From assembly GCA_963841635.1 (NCBI GenBank), contig CAWJDO010000002.1, forward strand, positions 558,001 to 622,000: a stretch of 64,000 nt of DNA. The letters are read 5' to 3'. Numbering within the stretch: position 1 is the stretch's first letter; every line of letters begins with the position of its first letter. Source of the stretch: DASWZN01 sp963841635. Lineage in GTDB: Bacteria; Acidobacteriota; Terriglobia; Bryobacterales; Bryobacteraceae. Positions 33,900 through 44,775 of the stretch are shown here, piece after piece. Below the pieces are notes generated by a model, which saw only the letters and a program-made list of their open reading frames with translations, was not told the DNA's origin and ran no database searches. The translations under genes were made by a program, and so were the position numbers.

Positions 33900-35540
33900 A
33901 TGCGTTTCTTTGCAGCACTAAAGACCCAGAAACTTCTTTCCGCCACCTTGTTGTTGTTCACTCTGTCGATCGGGATCCTGATCGGCACGCTGATCAGCAC
34001 CGCGGTCCGCGCGGAGAAGAGTCCAAGCGGCGCCAGCGACGCGGGCCTGCTCGAGATTCCCAACCCCGTTCAGCTCTCGACGGCTTTTTCCCAGCTCGCC
34101 AAACAGCTCGAACCGTCGGTGGTCAACATCACCTCAACGTATACGGCTCAGGCCGGCCAGCAGCCCCGCAGCCGCCGTCGCGCCCCGGCGCCTCCCGATG
34201 AGGAGGACGAGGACCAGGGCCAGGGTCAGGGCCAGGGTCAGGGCCAGGGCGGCGGCTCCGATCTCTTCCACCGCTTCTTCGGCCAGGATCCTTTCGGCGA
34301 CTCTCCGCATCCCTTTCTGCACCGCCAGGCCACCGGCTCGGGCGTCGTCGTGGACGCGCACGGGTACATCCTCACCAACTTTCACGTGGTGGAGGATGCC
34401 AGCCGCATCCAGGTCAAGTTCACCGGTGACACCACCGAGTACAACGCCAGGCTGCTCGGCTCGGACCCGGAGACCGACCTCGCCGTCATCAAGCTCGAGA
34501 GCTACAATCGCCCGCTCGTGCCCGCCAAAATGGGCAACTCGGATGGCGTGCAGGTGGGCGACTGGGCCGTGGCTATCGGCTCTCCCTTCGGACTCGAAGC
34601 GACCGTCACGGCGGGAATCATCAGCGCCAAAGGCCGCGACATCGGTCCCGATCACCAGCTCCAGCGCTTCCTCCAGACCGATGCCGCTATCAACCCCGGC
34701 AACAGCGGCGGCCCGTTGCTCGACATCCGCGGCCAGGTCATCGGCATCAACACCGCCATCGCCACCGATAGCGGCGGCTACCAGGGCATTGGATTCGCGC
34801 TGCCCATCAACCTGGCCGCCAGCGTCTACAACCAGATCGTCAAGAGCGGCCGCGTTTCCCGCGGTTCCATCGGCATCGGCTTCGACTCCAACCAGAAGTC
34901 GGAAACGCTGAAGGTCTACGGCTCCAGTCACGGCGTCTTTGTCACCCGGGTCGAGCCAGGCGGGCCTGCCGCCAAGGCCGGTCTCAAGGTCGAGGACGTC
35001 ATCGTGGGCTTCAACGGGAAGCCCATCAAGGACGGCGACGACCTGGTCAACAGCGTTTCGGCCACCCCGGTCGGCTCGGAGGCGAACGTCGAGGTGTTGC
35101 GCGGCGGCAAGCGGACGAACTTCAAGCTGACCATCGGAGAACGCACCGAGGTCTGGGCGGACGATCCGCGCTTCAGCCGCTTTCACCAGCCGCAGCCCGG
35201 CGGCGAAGAGGGTTCGACCAAGGTCAGGTTCGGGCTCCAGATCCAGAATCTGACCAAGGTCTGGCGCGACCACCGGGGCTTCACGGAGTCCGGCGGAGTC
35301 CTGATCGCGGGCGTCGATCCCGGATCTTTTGGCGACGACATCGGCCTACAGCCGAACGATGTCATCACCACGATCAACCGCCGTCCGGTGAACTCCATCG
35401 ACGACGTGCAGAAGCTCCAGGCGACGCTCAAACCGGGCGAACCGGCGGCTTTCAAGGTGCTGCGGGGAGCCCGCACCGCGCGTGGGGAATGGGTGTGGCA
35501 GCCCCTGTTCGTCGCCGGAACTCTGCCGGCGAATCCGTGA
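33900..35540 (+). CDS. HtrA/DegP-type periplasmic serine protease
   Basis: A 546-residue protease with an N-terminal membrane anchor or signal (about 10-32) and a trypsin-like domain with catalytic His in NFHVVED, Asp in ETDLAVIK and Ser in NPGNSGGPL (about residue 270). Two PDZ domains follow (about 325-420 and 450-545). It degrades or refolds damaged envelope proteins. A Q/G-only insert (about 106-117), encoded by six CAGGGC/T hexamers, lies between the membrane segment and protease domain. ATG 33900 is chosen over TTG 33885 because GGGAG is 8 nt upstream. Confidence 0.95.
   Translation: MRFFAALKTQKLLSATLLLFTLSIGILIGTLISTAVRAEKSPSGASDAGLLEIPNPVQLSTAFSQLAKQLEPSVVNITSTYTAQAGQQPRSRRRAPAPPDEEDEDQGQGQGQGQGQGGGSDLFHRFFGQDPFGDSPHPFLHRQATGSGVVVDAHGYILTNFHVVEDASRIQVKFTGDTTEYNARLLGSDPETDLAVIKLESYNRPLVPAKMGNSDGVQVGDWAVAIGSPFGLEATVTAGIISAKGRDIGPDHQLQRFLQTDAAINPGNSGGPLLDIRGQVIGINTAIATDSGGYQGIGFALPINLAASVYNQIVKSGRVSRGSIGIGFDSNQKSETLKVYGSSHGVFVTRVEPGGPAAKAGLKVEDVIVGFNGKPIKDGDDLVNSVSATPVGSEANVEVLRGGKRTNFKLTIGERTEVWADDPRFSRFHQPQPGGEEGSTKVRFGLQIQNLTKVWRDHRGFTESGGVLIAGVDPGSFGDDIGLQPNDVITTINRRPVNSIDDVQKLQATLKPGEPAAFKVLRGARTARGEWVWQPLFVAGTLPANP
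34215..34250 (+). repeat. Hexanucleotide tandem repeat in htrA
   Basis: Six direct units of CAGGG(C/T), encoding alternating Gln-Gly in a flexible linker. A unit gain or loss keeps the frame. Confidence 0.9.
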
Positions 35541-35571
35541 TAGGATTTTGGGGGGACGGGCTTCTGCCCTT

Positions 35572-35600
35572 ACCGAGCCGCGACCGGAAGGGAGCGGTCC
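35572..35600. repeat. Family B repeat, degenerate inverted copy
   Basis: ACCGAGCCGCGACCGGAAGG then GAGCGGTCC is a reverse-oriented variant of the family B core. It sits directly before the AGGAG ribosome-binding site of the next gene. Upstream frames read through it as SRDRKGAV. Confidence 0.6.
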
Positions 35601-35611
35601 AGGAGTACCGT

Positions 35612-36160
35612 TTGCGGATCATAGCCGCGTTGCTTTTGATGGTCTGTTTGTCCTGGCCGGGTTTCGCGGTCCAGTCCAAGAAGCACACCACCGCTGCTTC
35701 CAAAAAGAAGGCGGCGGTTGGCAAGAAGCCGGCCGCGAAGACCACCAAGAAAGGCCGCCGGGCCACCGCGGCGCGCCGGCGCGGCGCCACACTCAGGAGC
35801 CTGGCGCAGTCGGCGCCCACGCCCGAGCGCTACCAGGAGATCCAGCAGGCGATGGTTGCCAAGGGATACGGTCCGCAGGCGCCCAACGGAGTCTGGGGCC
35901 CCGAGTGGTCTTCCGCGCTCAAGCGCTACCAGCAGGATCAGAAGCTCGAGCCAACGGGCAAACTCAATTCGATGTCGCTCATCACCCTGGGCCTCGGGCC
36001 CAAACGGGAACCGCCGGCCGGAGTCACCGCTCCCCCGGCGCAACAGCCGGCCGCGGCGCCCGCCCCGCCGGCGCAACCGCCAACCGGAGCGCCCGCCTCC
36101 GCGGCCGCTCCCGCGGATCAACCGCCAAGTTCAAGCTCAACCGTGCGAGAACCCAAATGA
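35612..36160 (+). CDS. Secreted peptidoglycan-binding-like protein
   Basis: A 182-residue protein starting at TTG 35612, with AGGAG 6 nt upstream and a clean signal peptide (RIIAALLLMVCLSWPGFA). A highly basic Lys/Ala/Arg linker (about 22-60) precedes a peptidoglycan-binding_1-like domain (about 70-125: ERYQEIQQAMVAKGYG, PNGVWGPEWSSALKRYQ). The tail is Pro/Ala-rich. It probably binds the cell wall. Its stop overlaps the ald start (ATGA), an odd coupling of a wall-binding protein to an alanine enzyme, perhaps linked through peptidoglycan D/L-alanine recycling (inference). Confidence 0.75.
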   Translation: MRIIAALLLMVCLSWPGFAVQSKKHTTAASKKKAAVGKKPAAKTTKKGRRATAARRRGATLRSLAQSAPTPERYQEIQQAMVAKGYGPQAPNGVWGPEWSSALKRYQQDQKLEPTGKLNSMSLITLGLGPKREPPAGVTAPPAQQPAAAPAPPAQPPTGAPASAAAPADQPPSSSSTVREPK

Positions 36161-37269
36161 TCATAGGCGTTCCTAAAGAAGTCAAAGATCACGAAACCAG
36201 AGTTGGATTGGTGCCGAGCGCGGTCATCGCGCTTCGCGAAGCCGGCCACCGCGTGCTTGTTCAGACCGGAGCCGGAGAAGGCAGCTCGATTCCCGACCAG
36301 GATTATCGAGAGGCCGGCGCCGAGTTACTTCCCGCGGTCTGCGATGTGTGGAAAGAAGCGGACCTCGTCATCAAGGTCAAGGAGCCCCAGCCATCCGAAT
36401 ACGGCTGCCTCCGTCCCGGCCTGATCCTTTTCACTTACCTGCACCTGGCTCCGCTGCCCGAGCTGACCAACCGTCTGCTCGAAGCCAGCGTGACGGCCAT
36501 CGCTTACGAGACCATCCGTGAGCAGGACGGCTCGCTGCCCCTGCTGACTCCCATGAGCGAAGTCGCCGGCCGCCTGGCCGTGCAAGTCGGCGCGGTGTAT
36601 CTGGAAGCGCCCAACGGCGGCCGCGGAGTGCTGCTCGGCGGCGTTCCGGGCGTAGCGCCGGGCAACGTCGTCATTCTTGGAGGCGGCATCGTCGGCACCA
36701 ACGCGGCCAAGATTGCGGTGGGTATGGGCGCGCACGTTACGATCATCGATCGCAACCTGAACCGCCTGCGCGAAATCGACGACATCTTCAACCAGCAGGT
36801 GGTGACCCTGGCCTCGAACGTCTGGACCGTCGGCGAAGCCGTGCGCCAGGCCGATCTCGTCATCGGCGGCGTCCTCATTCCCGGAGCCTCGGCGCCCAAG
36901 CTGGTGCGCCGCGAGATGGTGTCCCGCATGAAGAAGGGCGCGGTGATGGTGGACGTCGCCATCGACCAGGGCGGCTGCTTCGAGACCTCGCACGCCACCA
37001 CGCACACCGATCCCATTTACTTCGTCGATGGCGTGCTGCACTACTGCGTGTCGAACATGCCCGCGGCCGTGCCGAATACTTCGACCCTGGCGCTCACCAA
37101 CGCCACGTTCCCCTACCTGCAGGAGATCGCGAGCAAGGGATTCGAAAAGGCATGCCACGAGCGCGCCGCCATCCGCGAGGGCGTCAACACCTATCAGGGC
37201 AAGGTGACGTACCCGGCCGTGGCGGAATCGCAGGGGCGTGAGTGGACGGCGGTGGACTCGCTGCTCTGA
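36157..37269 (+). CDS. ald: Alanine dehydrogenase
   Basis: A 370-residue NAD-dependent enzyme interconverting L-alanine and pyruvate plus ammonia. The N-terminus MIIGVPKEVKDHETRVGLVP is diagnostic. The catalytic Lys/His region (VKVKEPQ, YLHLAP), the nucleotide-binding GGGIVGTNAAKIA and the C-terminal SNMPAAVPNTSTLALTNATFPY are all present. Length is usual. Confidence 0.97.
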   Translation: MIIGVPKEVKDHETRVGLVPSAVIALREAGHRVLVQTGAGEGSSIPDQDYREAGAELLPAVCDVWKEADLVIKVKEPQPSEYGCLRPGLILFTYLHLAPLPELTNRLLEASVTAIAYETIREQDGSLPLLTPMSEVAGRLAVQVGAVYLEAPNGGRGVLLGGVPGVAPGNVVILGGGIVGTNAAKIAVGMGAHVTIIDRNLNRLREIDDIFNQQVVTLASNVWTVGEAVRQADLVIGGVLIPGASAPKLVRREMVSRMKKGAVMVDVAIDQGGCFETSHATTHTDPIYFVDGVLHYCVSNMPAAVPNTSTLALTNATFPYLQEIASKGFEKACHERAAIREGVNTYQGKVTYPAVAESQGREWTAVDSLL

Positions 37270-37290
37270 CTCCGCGTCCGCGTTCGGGGC

Positions 37291-37371
37291 ATGAAGGCGA
37301 GAGTTCTGGCGGCGGTTCTCTGTGCGCTCGGAGTCGGTCTGGCCCAGGAGGCCGCGCACTCGGTCGCCTGA
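37291..37371 (+). pseudogene. Orphan signal-peptide ORF (gene remnant)
   Basis: ATG at 37291 encodes 26 residues (KARVLAAVLCALGVGLAQEA) resembling a complete signal peptide, but a stop follows almost at once. The region 37372-37511 shows no continuing domain. This is probably the 5' stub of a deleted exported-protein gene. Confidence 0.35.
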
Positions 37372-37511
37372 ATCACATGCTTCCCGATCCGCTCGAGTTC
37401 TTTCCGGCGTGTAAGGACCTGGCGGAATGCGGCCGACGGATCCGGTCCCGTCAAAGCCTGTCCCATCAAAGCAGTGGGCTGCCCCGAGGCCGGTGATATA
37501 CTGTTCCGGAA

Positions 37512-38393
37512 GTGAGGCTCAAACTGCGCGACCGAATCGCGTGGGCCGCCGGGATTGTCTTGCTGGCGGCCGCGACGGGCGCGGCCCAGGAACCTGCGAC
37601 GCCGAAGGCAGAGTCTCCGGAGACGGCCGCGTTCGGCACTACGGTCGTGGTTCCTGGCGGCCTGCGCGGAGACATCTACTTCATCGGCGACAGCACGGTG
37701 GTCCTGCCGAACTTCAAGAAGCTCGAGCCGGTCGGGACCATCTGGACCTCCAGGCTGAACGTGCCGCCGCGCCACTGGCGCGATGGGTTCCCGGGAATCA
37801 CAACGCGCTTCGAGTGGTTCGCCCTCGATTTCTCCGGCCGGTTTTGGATCGAGGAACCGGGCCGCTATACCTTCGCCCTTCTGTCGGATGATGGATCGAG
37901 ACTTTACATCGACGACAAGCCGATCATCGACAATGACTGCCAGCACCCGCCCGACATACGCAAATCCGCGGTCAAACTGGCCGGCGGCCCTCATCGCATC
38001 CGGGTGTCTTACTTTCAGGGGCCACGCGACTGCCTGGCATTGGTCCTGGCCATCGCCGGTCCGGATGGCGACTGGCGAATCTTTAGCACGGACGAGTTCA
38101 AGCCACCGGCCAACCCGGCGGACTGGAAGTACGGCAACCCGAATGACCTGACCGTGCCGAAGAATCAGGATGCGAAGCGCGTCAGGCTACGCGACGAACT
38201 CGGGAAGACGGGCGCGAAACCGAAGCTGGAGATTGTGCTCGGGATGGATCCCGACAGCCCTGAGAGGGCGCCGGGCACTGGCTGTATCGCCCGTCCCGTG
38301 CGCTTCTGCGGGTACACTCCGATGCCGGACCTGCCGGGTGCGGACGCACCGACTGGTCTGCGGCCGGTGATGACGCCGACGCCCAGGCCGTAG
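37512..38393 (+). CDS. Secreted PA14-like domain protein
   Basis: A 293-residue protein with a signal peptide (WAAGIVLLAAATGAAQ) and a PA14-like beta-sandwich: FEWFALDFSGRFWIEEPGRYTFALLSDDGSRLYIDDKPIIDND, then GGPHRIRVSYFQGPRDCLALVL. PA14 domains usually bind carbohydrate. The C-terminal 90 residues are low in recognisable motifs. It starts at GTG 37512, with a TATACT -10-like element about 15 nt upstream. Confidence 0.75.
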   Translation: MRLKLRDRIAWAAGIVLLAAATGAAQEPATPKAESPETAAFGTTVVVPGGLRGDIYFIGDSTVVLPNFKKLEPVGTIWTSRLNVPPRHWRDGFPGITTRFEWFALDFSGRFWIEEPGRYTFALLSDDGSRLYIDDKPIIDNDCQHPPDIRKSAVKLAGGPHRIRVSYFQGPRDCLALVLAIAGPDGDWRIFSTDEFKPPANPADWKYGNPNDLTVPKNQDAKRVRLRDELGKTGAKPKLEIVLGMDPDSPERAPGTGCIARPVRFCGYTPMPDLPGADAPTGLRPVMTPTPRP

Positions 38394-38395
38394 AC

Positions 38396-39655
38396 TCAGC
38401 CGGACAGCGGTAGCCGCCCGGCCTTGACCCGCCCGGCCGCACGCTTCTCGAGTCGCGCTTCGCGCTTGCGCAGGTGCTCGGAATCCGCCAGACTGCGCGC
38501 GCCCCGGACCATCTCGAGCGCCATCGAGTAATTGCGCTCGCGATGCTCGTAGTGCTTCGACAGCGCCTCGAATGCCTGCAGGCGGCAGGGGTTCGGGCTG
38601 GCGGCCAGATCGGCCAGCACCGCGAGCGCGGCGTCCGCGCGCCCCAGGCGTTTCTCGAGGGCGGCCATGTCCCACATGGTGCGGAAGAGCAGGTTGTCGG
38701 GCAGGCCCAGGTCGATGGCGCGGCGCATCAGGCCGGCCGCCTGCTCGCGCTCCCCGGCGTGCGCGAACCAGCGCGCCAGGCCCACCAGGTCGGCGCCGTG
38801 CAGGAAGCGCGTTGCATCCGGTTCGCGGAAGGCGAACGGCACGATCCCGGTCAGGCACGCCGTGGTCAGCAGGTCCACCGCGTTGTGGTGGAAGATGGGC
38901 ACCACCTTCCATGCCTGCTGCGTGCGCAGGTACTCGAAGTAGACGTACGGAATCATTTCGCCCGGCAGGTCGCCCTCGCGCTCGACGCCCAGGATCTGGT
39001 TCTCGAGGTCCACCAGGCGGCAACTGTCGAGGCGCAGCTTCCACAGGCGGCGCGCGCCGTGCAGCAGGTCGAGGTGCGCCAGGCGCGCGAAGGGCGGCCG
39101 CGCCCGCGCCATGCGGTAGCGCGTCTCGAGCAGGGGCTGATCGTAGGTCTTGCCGTTGTAGGTGACCAGGACGTCGAAGTTCGCCAGGTGCTCCGAGAGT
39201 GCCCACAGCAGGCTCGGCTCCTCGCCGTAATCCCGCATGAAGAACTGCCGCACGCGGAAGCCCTCCGCCGTCACGCGCCCGACGCCGATCAGGAACGCAT
39301 AAGTCCCCGAGCCGCCCGCCAGGCCCGTGGTCTCGGTGTCGAGGAACGCCCAGCGCGTCACCGGTGACGGCGGCGCCTCTCCGCCCGAGAGCGCGCCCAG
39401 CAAGTCCTCCGGCAGTTCGAGCAGGCTCGAGATGTCCATGCTGCCGTGGCGGCGGTGCCTCTCGTAGAGGCGCTCGGTTTCGAAGTGCGTCCCGAACGGC
39501 GTCTCGACCACCTCGCCCGTCATCCACTGCTCGATGAAGTACCGCGCTGGCCGCGCGTCCGTGGGCGCCGGGGCGGGCGGGCCGTCGGCGTATCTCCGAT
39601 CGATGCGCGCGATCTTGCGCCGCAATCCAGCGAGTTGGTCTTGCAGTTCGTTCAC
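38396..39655 (-). CDS. YprB-like RNase H-fold exonuclease
   Basis: A 419-residue protein with a DEDD-type 3'-5' exonuclease fold (about 100-275): FLDTETTGL, FDVLVTYNGKTYDQPLLETR and VPIFHHNAVDLLTT. Similarity is to the uncharacterised YprB family. The C-terminal 130 residues are helical and TPR-like, followed by a basic tail. It starts at a GTG. Nucleic-acid processing is likely; the substrate is unknown. Confidence 0.83.
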   Translation of the reverse strand: MNELQDQLAGLRRKIARIDRRYADGPPAPAPTDARPARYFIEQWMTGEVVETPFGTHFETERLYERHRRHGSMDISSLLELPEDLLGALSGGEAPPSPVTRWAFLDTETTGLAGGSGTYAFLIGVGRVTAEGFRVRQFFMRDYGEEPSLLWALSEHLANFDVLVTYNGKTYDQPLLETRYRMARARPPFARLAHLDLLHGARRLWKLRLDSCRLVDLENQILGVEREGDLPGEMIPYVYFEYLRTQQAWKVVPIFHHNAVDLLTTACLTGIVPFAFREPDATRFLHGADLVGLARWFAHAGEREQAAGLMRRAIDLGLPDNLLFRTMWDMAALEKRLGRADAALAVLADLAASPNPCRLQAFEALSKHYEHRERNYSMALEMVRGARSLADSEHLRKREARLEKRAAGRVKAGRLPLSG

Positions 39656-39762
39656 TTCGCTTTTTCTTTGCCTACTATAGCCCGCGCTTCAGCCGACCGC
39701 AAGCCCACCGACCGCAAGCCTAGTTGACCCGCGCGCCGGATCGTTGCATCCTGTAAGGACAC

Positions 39763-40377
39763 GTGCCGCCCCTAGGAAGATTTCGACTCCCGATGGTCCT
39801 GGCAGTATGCCTGTGGGCATTTGTCTGGGTTGGGCCCTACGTGTTGCGGGGGCGGGCGTCGGTGGTCACGGGGATTGAGTTGCTGTCGTGTGCCCTGTTC
39901 GTCGCGCTTTTCTGGATCGACCGGCGGAGCGGCTACTGGAAGGTGTTGTTCTGCGTCTTCTTTATCGCCTTTGCGATTCCGCACTTCCTGCACGGCGACA
40001 TCGTATCCATGGCGCAGGGGCTCTTGTGTCTGTTGATCGGCTACTGGTGGTTCCGGTACGGCAAGGACCCGGGGAACGCGTCGCTCAAGGTGACCAGCGT
40101 CAAAGCCGTGGACCTGACGGGGATCGCGGAGTACGACGCGAGGACCTTCGCCGGAGTGTGCGTTGAGGAATGCTCGGAGGACTGGACCCAGCAGTTCTCT
40201 CAAGTGAAGACCGACGCCGAAGGACGCTTCGCTCTGCCGAGCCGGGGGGGGACGGTCCACTACGTGAGGGTCTCGCAGCCCGAAGCAGGGACCATACACC
40301 TTCGGGTAGAACTCACCCCGGAAGCGCGGCCACTGCGAGTCCGCCTGAAACGCCGGCGCATCGGCCTGATGGACTGA
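39763..40377 (+). CDS. Membrane protein with C-terminal beta domain
   Basis: A 204-residue protein: four membrane helices in the first 100 residues (LAVCLWAFVWVGPYVL, IELLSCALFVALFWI, VLFCVFFIAFAIPHFL, LLCLLIGYWWFRYG), then a soluble domain ending in a carboxypeptidase-regulatory-like pattern (VKTDAEGRFALPS, LTPEARPLRVRLKRRR). No known function. GTG start with AAGGA 4 nt upstream. Confidence 0.6.
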   Translation: MPPLGRFRLPMVLAVCLWAFVWVGPYVLRGRASVVTGIELLSCALFVALFWIDRRSGYWKVLFCVFFIAFAIPHFLHGDIVSMAQGLLCLLIGYWWFRYGKDPGNASLKVTSVKAVDLTGIAEYDARTFAGVCVEECSEDWTQQFSQVKTDAEGRFALPSRGGTVHYVRVSQPEAGTIHLRVELTPEARPLRVRLKRRRIGLMD

Positions 40378-40627
40378 TCAGGCGGCACGGAGAGTGGAAT
40401 CTGTCCCTGTCTTGCCAGGCTTGGGCCTACAGCGGCGTCCTTCAGGATTCGCGGTGGCGCGCCGTCATCGCGGCGATAGTATCAGACCGCATTCTTCTCT
40501 GTCCGGCCCCGGATCGCATGTTATTTGTCGAGCGCTGTTTTCGGCGCGGCGGGGCTTCTCATCTTCCTGCGTGGTTTCGCCTTGCTGGCAGGATCCGCCC
40601 TCTTGTTCTCCTGGGGGAGGGGCGGGC
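40378..40627. other. Intergenic region without a clear gene
   Basis: It lies between a plus-strand membrane gene and the end of the ABC-F gene. One TTG-started frame (40525-40686) would encode a 53-residue hydrophobic peptide (FGAAGLLIFLRGFALLAGSA), but it lacks a ribosome-binding site and overlaps the ABC-F 3' end. Nothing else is seen. Confidence 0.4.
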
Positions 40628-42538
<1,911 letters not shown>

Positions 42539-42600
42539 AGGGCGGCTACTCTTCTATCTTCGCTTATTCGGGGCGCTCGTCGCCCGTCGCTCGGTGCCAC

Positions 42601-42666
42601 CAGCACCGAACCGGGCGCGTCAGCAAGCGGACGGGTCCGCTCCCTAACGGTCGCGGTTCGGTGCTG
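42601..42666. repeat. Family B repeat, inverted pair
   Basis: An inverted copy (CAGCACCGAACCGGGCGCGT then CAGCAAGCGGAC) is followed by a direct copy (GTCCGCTCCCTAACGGTCGC then GGTTCGGTGCTG). The two arms are different sequence variants, as in BIME-type REP pairs. It occupies the divergent gap between the ABC-F and mrp genes, ending 33 nt before the mrp start. Confidence 0.85.
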
Positions 42667-42698
42667 CGGACCTCCGCGCGTGTGAGAAGATCGAGGTA

Positions 42699-43535
42699 AT
42701 GGGTCCCACACAACCGGGCGAAGCGCCCAAGCTCCCGATTCCGGGCGTCGAGAACGTGATCGCGGTCGGCTCCGGCAAAGGCGGCGTCGGAAAGACCACC
42801 ATCTCGGTGAACCTGGCGCTGGCGCTCCGGAAGCTTGGCCACCGGACGGCGCTGCTCGACGCCGACGTATACGGTCCCAACGTTCCGCTGATGCTGGGCG
42901 TGGACCAGACGCCGGAGGCGCTCGGCGACCGCATCCAGCCCATCGAGCGGCACGGGCTCAAGGTGATGTCGATGGGTTTCATCGCGCCCGGCGACAAGCC
43001 GCTCATCTGGCGCGGGCCGATGCTGCACAACGTGATCCAGCAGTTCCTGCGGCAGGTGGATTGGGGCGGCGTCGAATTCCTGGTGGTGGACCTGCCGCCG
43101 GGAACCGGCGATGTGGCGCTGTCGCTGATGCAGACCGCGCCCATCACGGGAGCGATCGTGGTCACCACGCCCTCGGACGTCTCGCTCGAGGACGCACGCA
43201 AAGCGGTGAACATGTTCCGGCAGGTGCGCGTAGAGCTGCTGGGCATCGTCGAGAACATGAGCTACCTGGTGTGCCCGCATTGCCAGAAGCGCGTGGACGT
43301 CTTCAGTCACGGAGGCGGGCGGCGCACGGCCGAGCAGATGGGCGTGAACTTCCTGGGCGAGGTGCCGCTCGATCCCGAGGTCCGCGTGGGCGGAGACACG
43401 GGCGAGTCGGTTGCCCTGCGTCCCGCGGACGACCCGCACGCCGCGGCTTTCTACGAGGTGGCGCGGAATGTCATCGCGCGCGTGGAGGCACTGGGCGGCG
43501 CGCCGAAGGGTCCGCACATCGAAGTGACGGAGTAG
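42699..43535 (+). CDS. Mrp/NBP35-type iron-sulfur carrier ATPase
   Basis: A 278-residue P-loop protein: deviant Walker A GSGKGGVGKTT, DADVYGPNVP, VDLPPGTGDVALSLMQ and a CPHC pair (about residue 190) that bridges an FeS cluster between two subunits. It scaffolds or transfers FeS clusters. It lacks the N-terminal MIP18 domain found in longer Mrp proteins. Confidence 0.93.
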   Translation: MGPTQPGEAPKLPIPGVENVIAVGSGKGGVGKTTISVNLALALRKLGHRTALLDADVYGPNVPLMLGVDQTPEALGDRIQPIERHGLKVMSMGFIAPGDKPLIWRGPMLHNVIQQFLRQVDWGGVEFLVVDLPPGTGDVALSLMQTAPITGAIVVTTPSDVSLEDARKAVNMFRQVRVELLGIVENMSYLVCPHCQKRVDVFSHGGGRRTAEQMGVNFLGEVPLDPEVRVGGDTGESVALRPADDPHAAAFYEVARNVIARVEALGGAPKGPHIEVTE

Positions 43536-43543
43536 GCCTGCCA

Positions 43544-43576
43544 GGTCCGCTCCCTCACGGTCGCGGTTCGGTGCTG
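43544..43576. repeat. Family B repeat, single direct copy
   Basis: GGTCCGCTCCCTCACGGTCG then CGGTTCGGTGCTG: the cleanest copy of the core, located in the gap between mrp and the oxidoreductase gene. Confidence 0.85.
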
Positions 43577-43617
43577 GGGGCTGTATCTCCTCCGGCCGCG
43601 GCTGCATCTTAAGGGTC

Positions 43618-44616
43618 ATGCCAGACACCGTAAAGATTGTCCGCTTCCACCGGACCGGCGGCCCCGAAGTGCTGCAACTTGACGAACTGCCTCTGCCCGA
43701 GCCCGCCGCTGGCGAGGTTCGACTCCGCGTCAAGGCGATCGGCCTCAACCGCGCCGAAGTCATGTACCGGCTGGGCAGATACCTTGAAGCGCCCAAGCTC
43801 CCCGCGAAGATAGGTTACGAAGCCTCCGGCGTCGTTGAAGCGGTCGGACCGAATGTGGACAAGAGCTGGATCGGCAAGACGGTCAGCACCGTCCCCTCTT
43901 TTTCGATGACTGATTATGGCGTCTACGGCGAGGTCGCCATCGTTCCGGTTCACGCGATTGCCGCCTACCCCGACAAGCTCTCCTACGAGGAGGGAACCAG
44001 CATCTGGATGCAGTACCTCACGGCCTACGGCGCACTGATCCACCAAGGTCACCTGGCCAAGGGGGATTTCGTTGTCCTCACGGCGGCGAGCAGCAGCGTG
44101 GGCATCGCCGCCATCGAGATCGTCAAGACCGAGGGCGGCGTCAGCATCGCCACCACCCGCTCGCCCAAGAAGAAAGCCGAACTCCTGGCGATGGGCGCGG
44201 ACCACGTCATCGCCACCGACGAGGAAGACCTCGCCGCCCGTGTGAACGAGATCACGGCTGGCAAAGGCGCGCGAATCGTCTTCGACCCCATCGGAGGGAA
44301 GGGGCTCGAAGCCCTCGCCGCGGCCGCGGCTCCGCTCGGCATAATCTTTGAATACGGGGCGCTGGCCACCGAGCCGACGCCGTTCCCGCTATTCGCAGTT
44401 CTCAGCAAGCAGCTCACCATCAAGGGGTACATGCTCTTCGAAATCGTCAAGGATGCGGCGGTGTTTCCGAAGGCCAAGAAGTACGTTTTCGACCATCTGG
44501 CCTCCGGCGCCTTCAGGCCGCGGGTTGACAGGACTTTCCCGCTCGCCCAGATTGTCGAGGCGCACCGTTACATGCAGTCGAACGCGCAGATCGGCAAGAT
44601 CGTGGTTACGGTCTAG
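43618..44616 (+). CDS. Zinc-independent medium-chain dehydrogenase (quinone oxidoreductase-like)
   Basis: A 332-residue MDR-superfamily protein: GGPEVLQLDELPLPEPAAGEV, GLNRAEVMYRLG, IGYEASGVVEAVG and the cofactor loop VLTAASSSVGIAAIEI. The structural and catalytic zinc cysteines of alcohol dehydrogenases are absent, fitting the zeta-crystallin/QOR branch, which reduces quinones or enones with NADPH. The substrate is unknown. Confidence 0.9.
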   Translation: MPDTVKIVRFHRTGGPEVLQLDELPLPEPAAGEVRLRVKAIGLNRAEVMYRLGRYLEAPKLPAKIGYEASGVVEAVGPNVDKSWIGKTVSTVPSFSMTDYGVYGEVAIVPVHAIAAYPDKLSYEEGTSIWMQYLTAYGALIHQGHLAKGDFVVLTAASSSVGIAAIEIVKTEGGVSIATTRSPKKKAELLAMGADHVIATDEEDLAARVNEITAGKGARIVFDPIGGKGLEALAAAAAPLGIIFEYGALATEPTPFPLFAVLSKQLTIKGYMLFEIVKDAAVFPKAKKYVFDHLASGAFRPRVDRTFPLAQIVEAHRYMQSNAQIGKIVVTV

Positions 44617-44650
44617 CGGTCCGCTCGCTCGCGCTCGCGGTTCGGTGCTG
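44617..44650. repeat. Family B repeat, divergent copy
   Basis: GGTCCGCTCGCTCGCGCTCG then CGGTTCGGTGCTG, followed by short GGTGCTG echoes. It lies 130-160 nt upstream of the ECF sigma gene. Confidence 0.75.
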
Positions 44651-44730
44651 CTGGCCGGTGCTGCTGGTTGGTGCCCCACCCCTCCCCCCGCGGTTACACT
44701 ATGGAGTTACGCCCCCGTCAAGGGCGTGCC

Positions 44731-44755
44731 AGACTTTTTTCATCCCGTGAACGTC
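44731..44755 (+). promoter_or_regulatory. Candidate ECF-type autoregulatory promoter
   Basis: AGACTTTTTT followed 11 nt later by CGTC resembles the GAACTTTTT / CGTC pattern of ECF-sigma promoters. It sits about 20 nt upstream of the sigma gene start. A hairpin (ACGCCC...GGGCGT, 44709-44727) lies just before it. Confidence 0.4.
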
Positions 44756-44775
44756 ATTGAGAAGGAGCCGGAGAG

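Noticed and set aside
37377..37496. 39-codon ATG frame after the orphan signal peptide (LPDPLEFFPACKDL)
   Set aside because: Too short, no ribosome-binding site, no recognisable domain.
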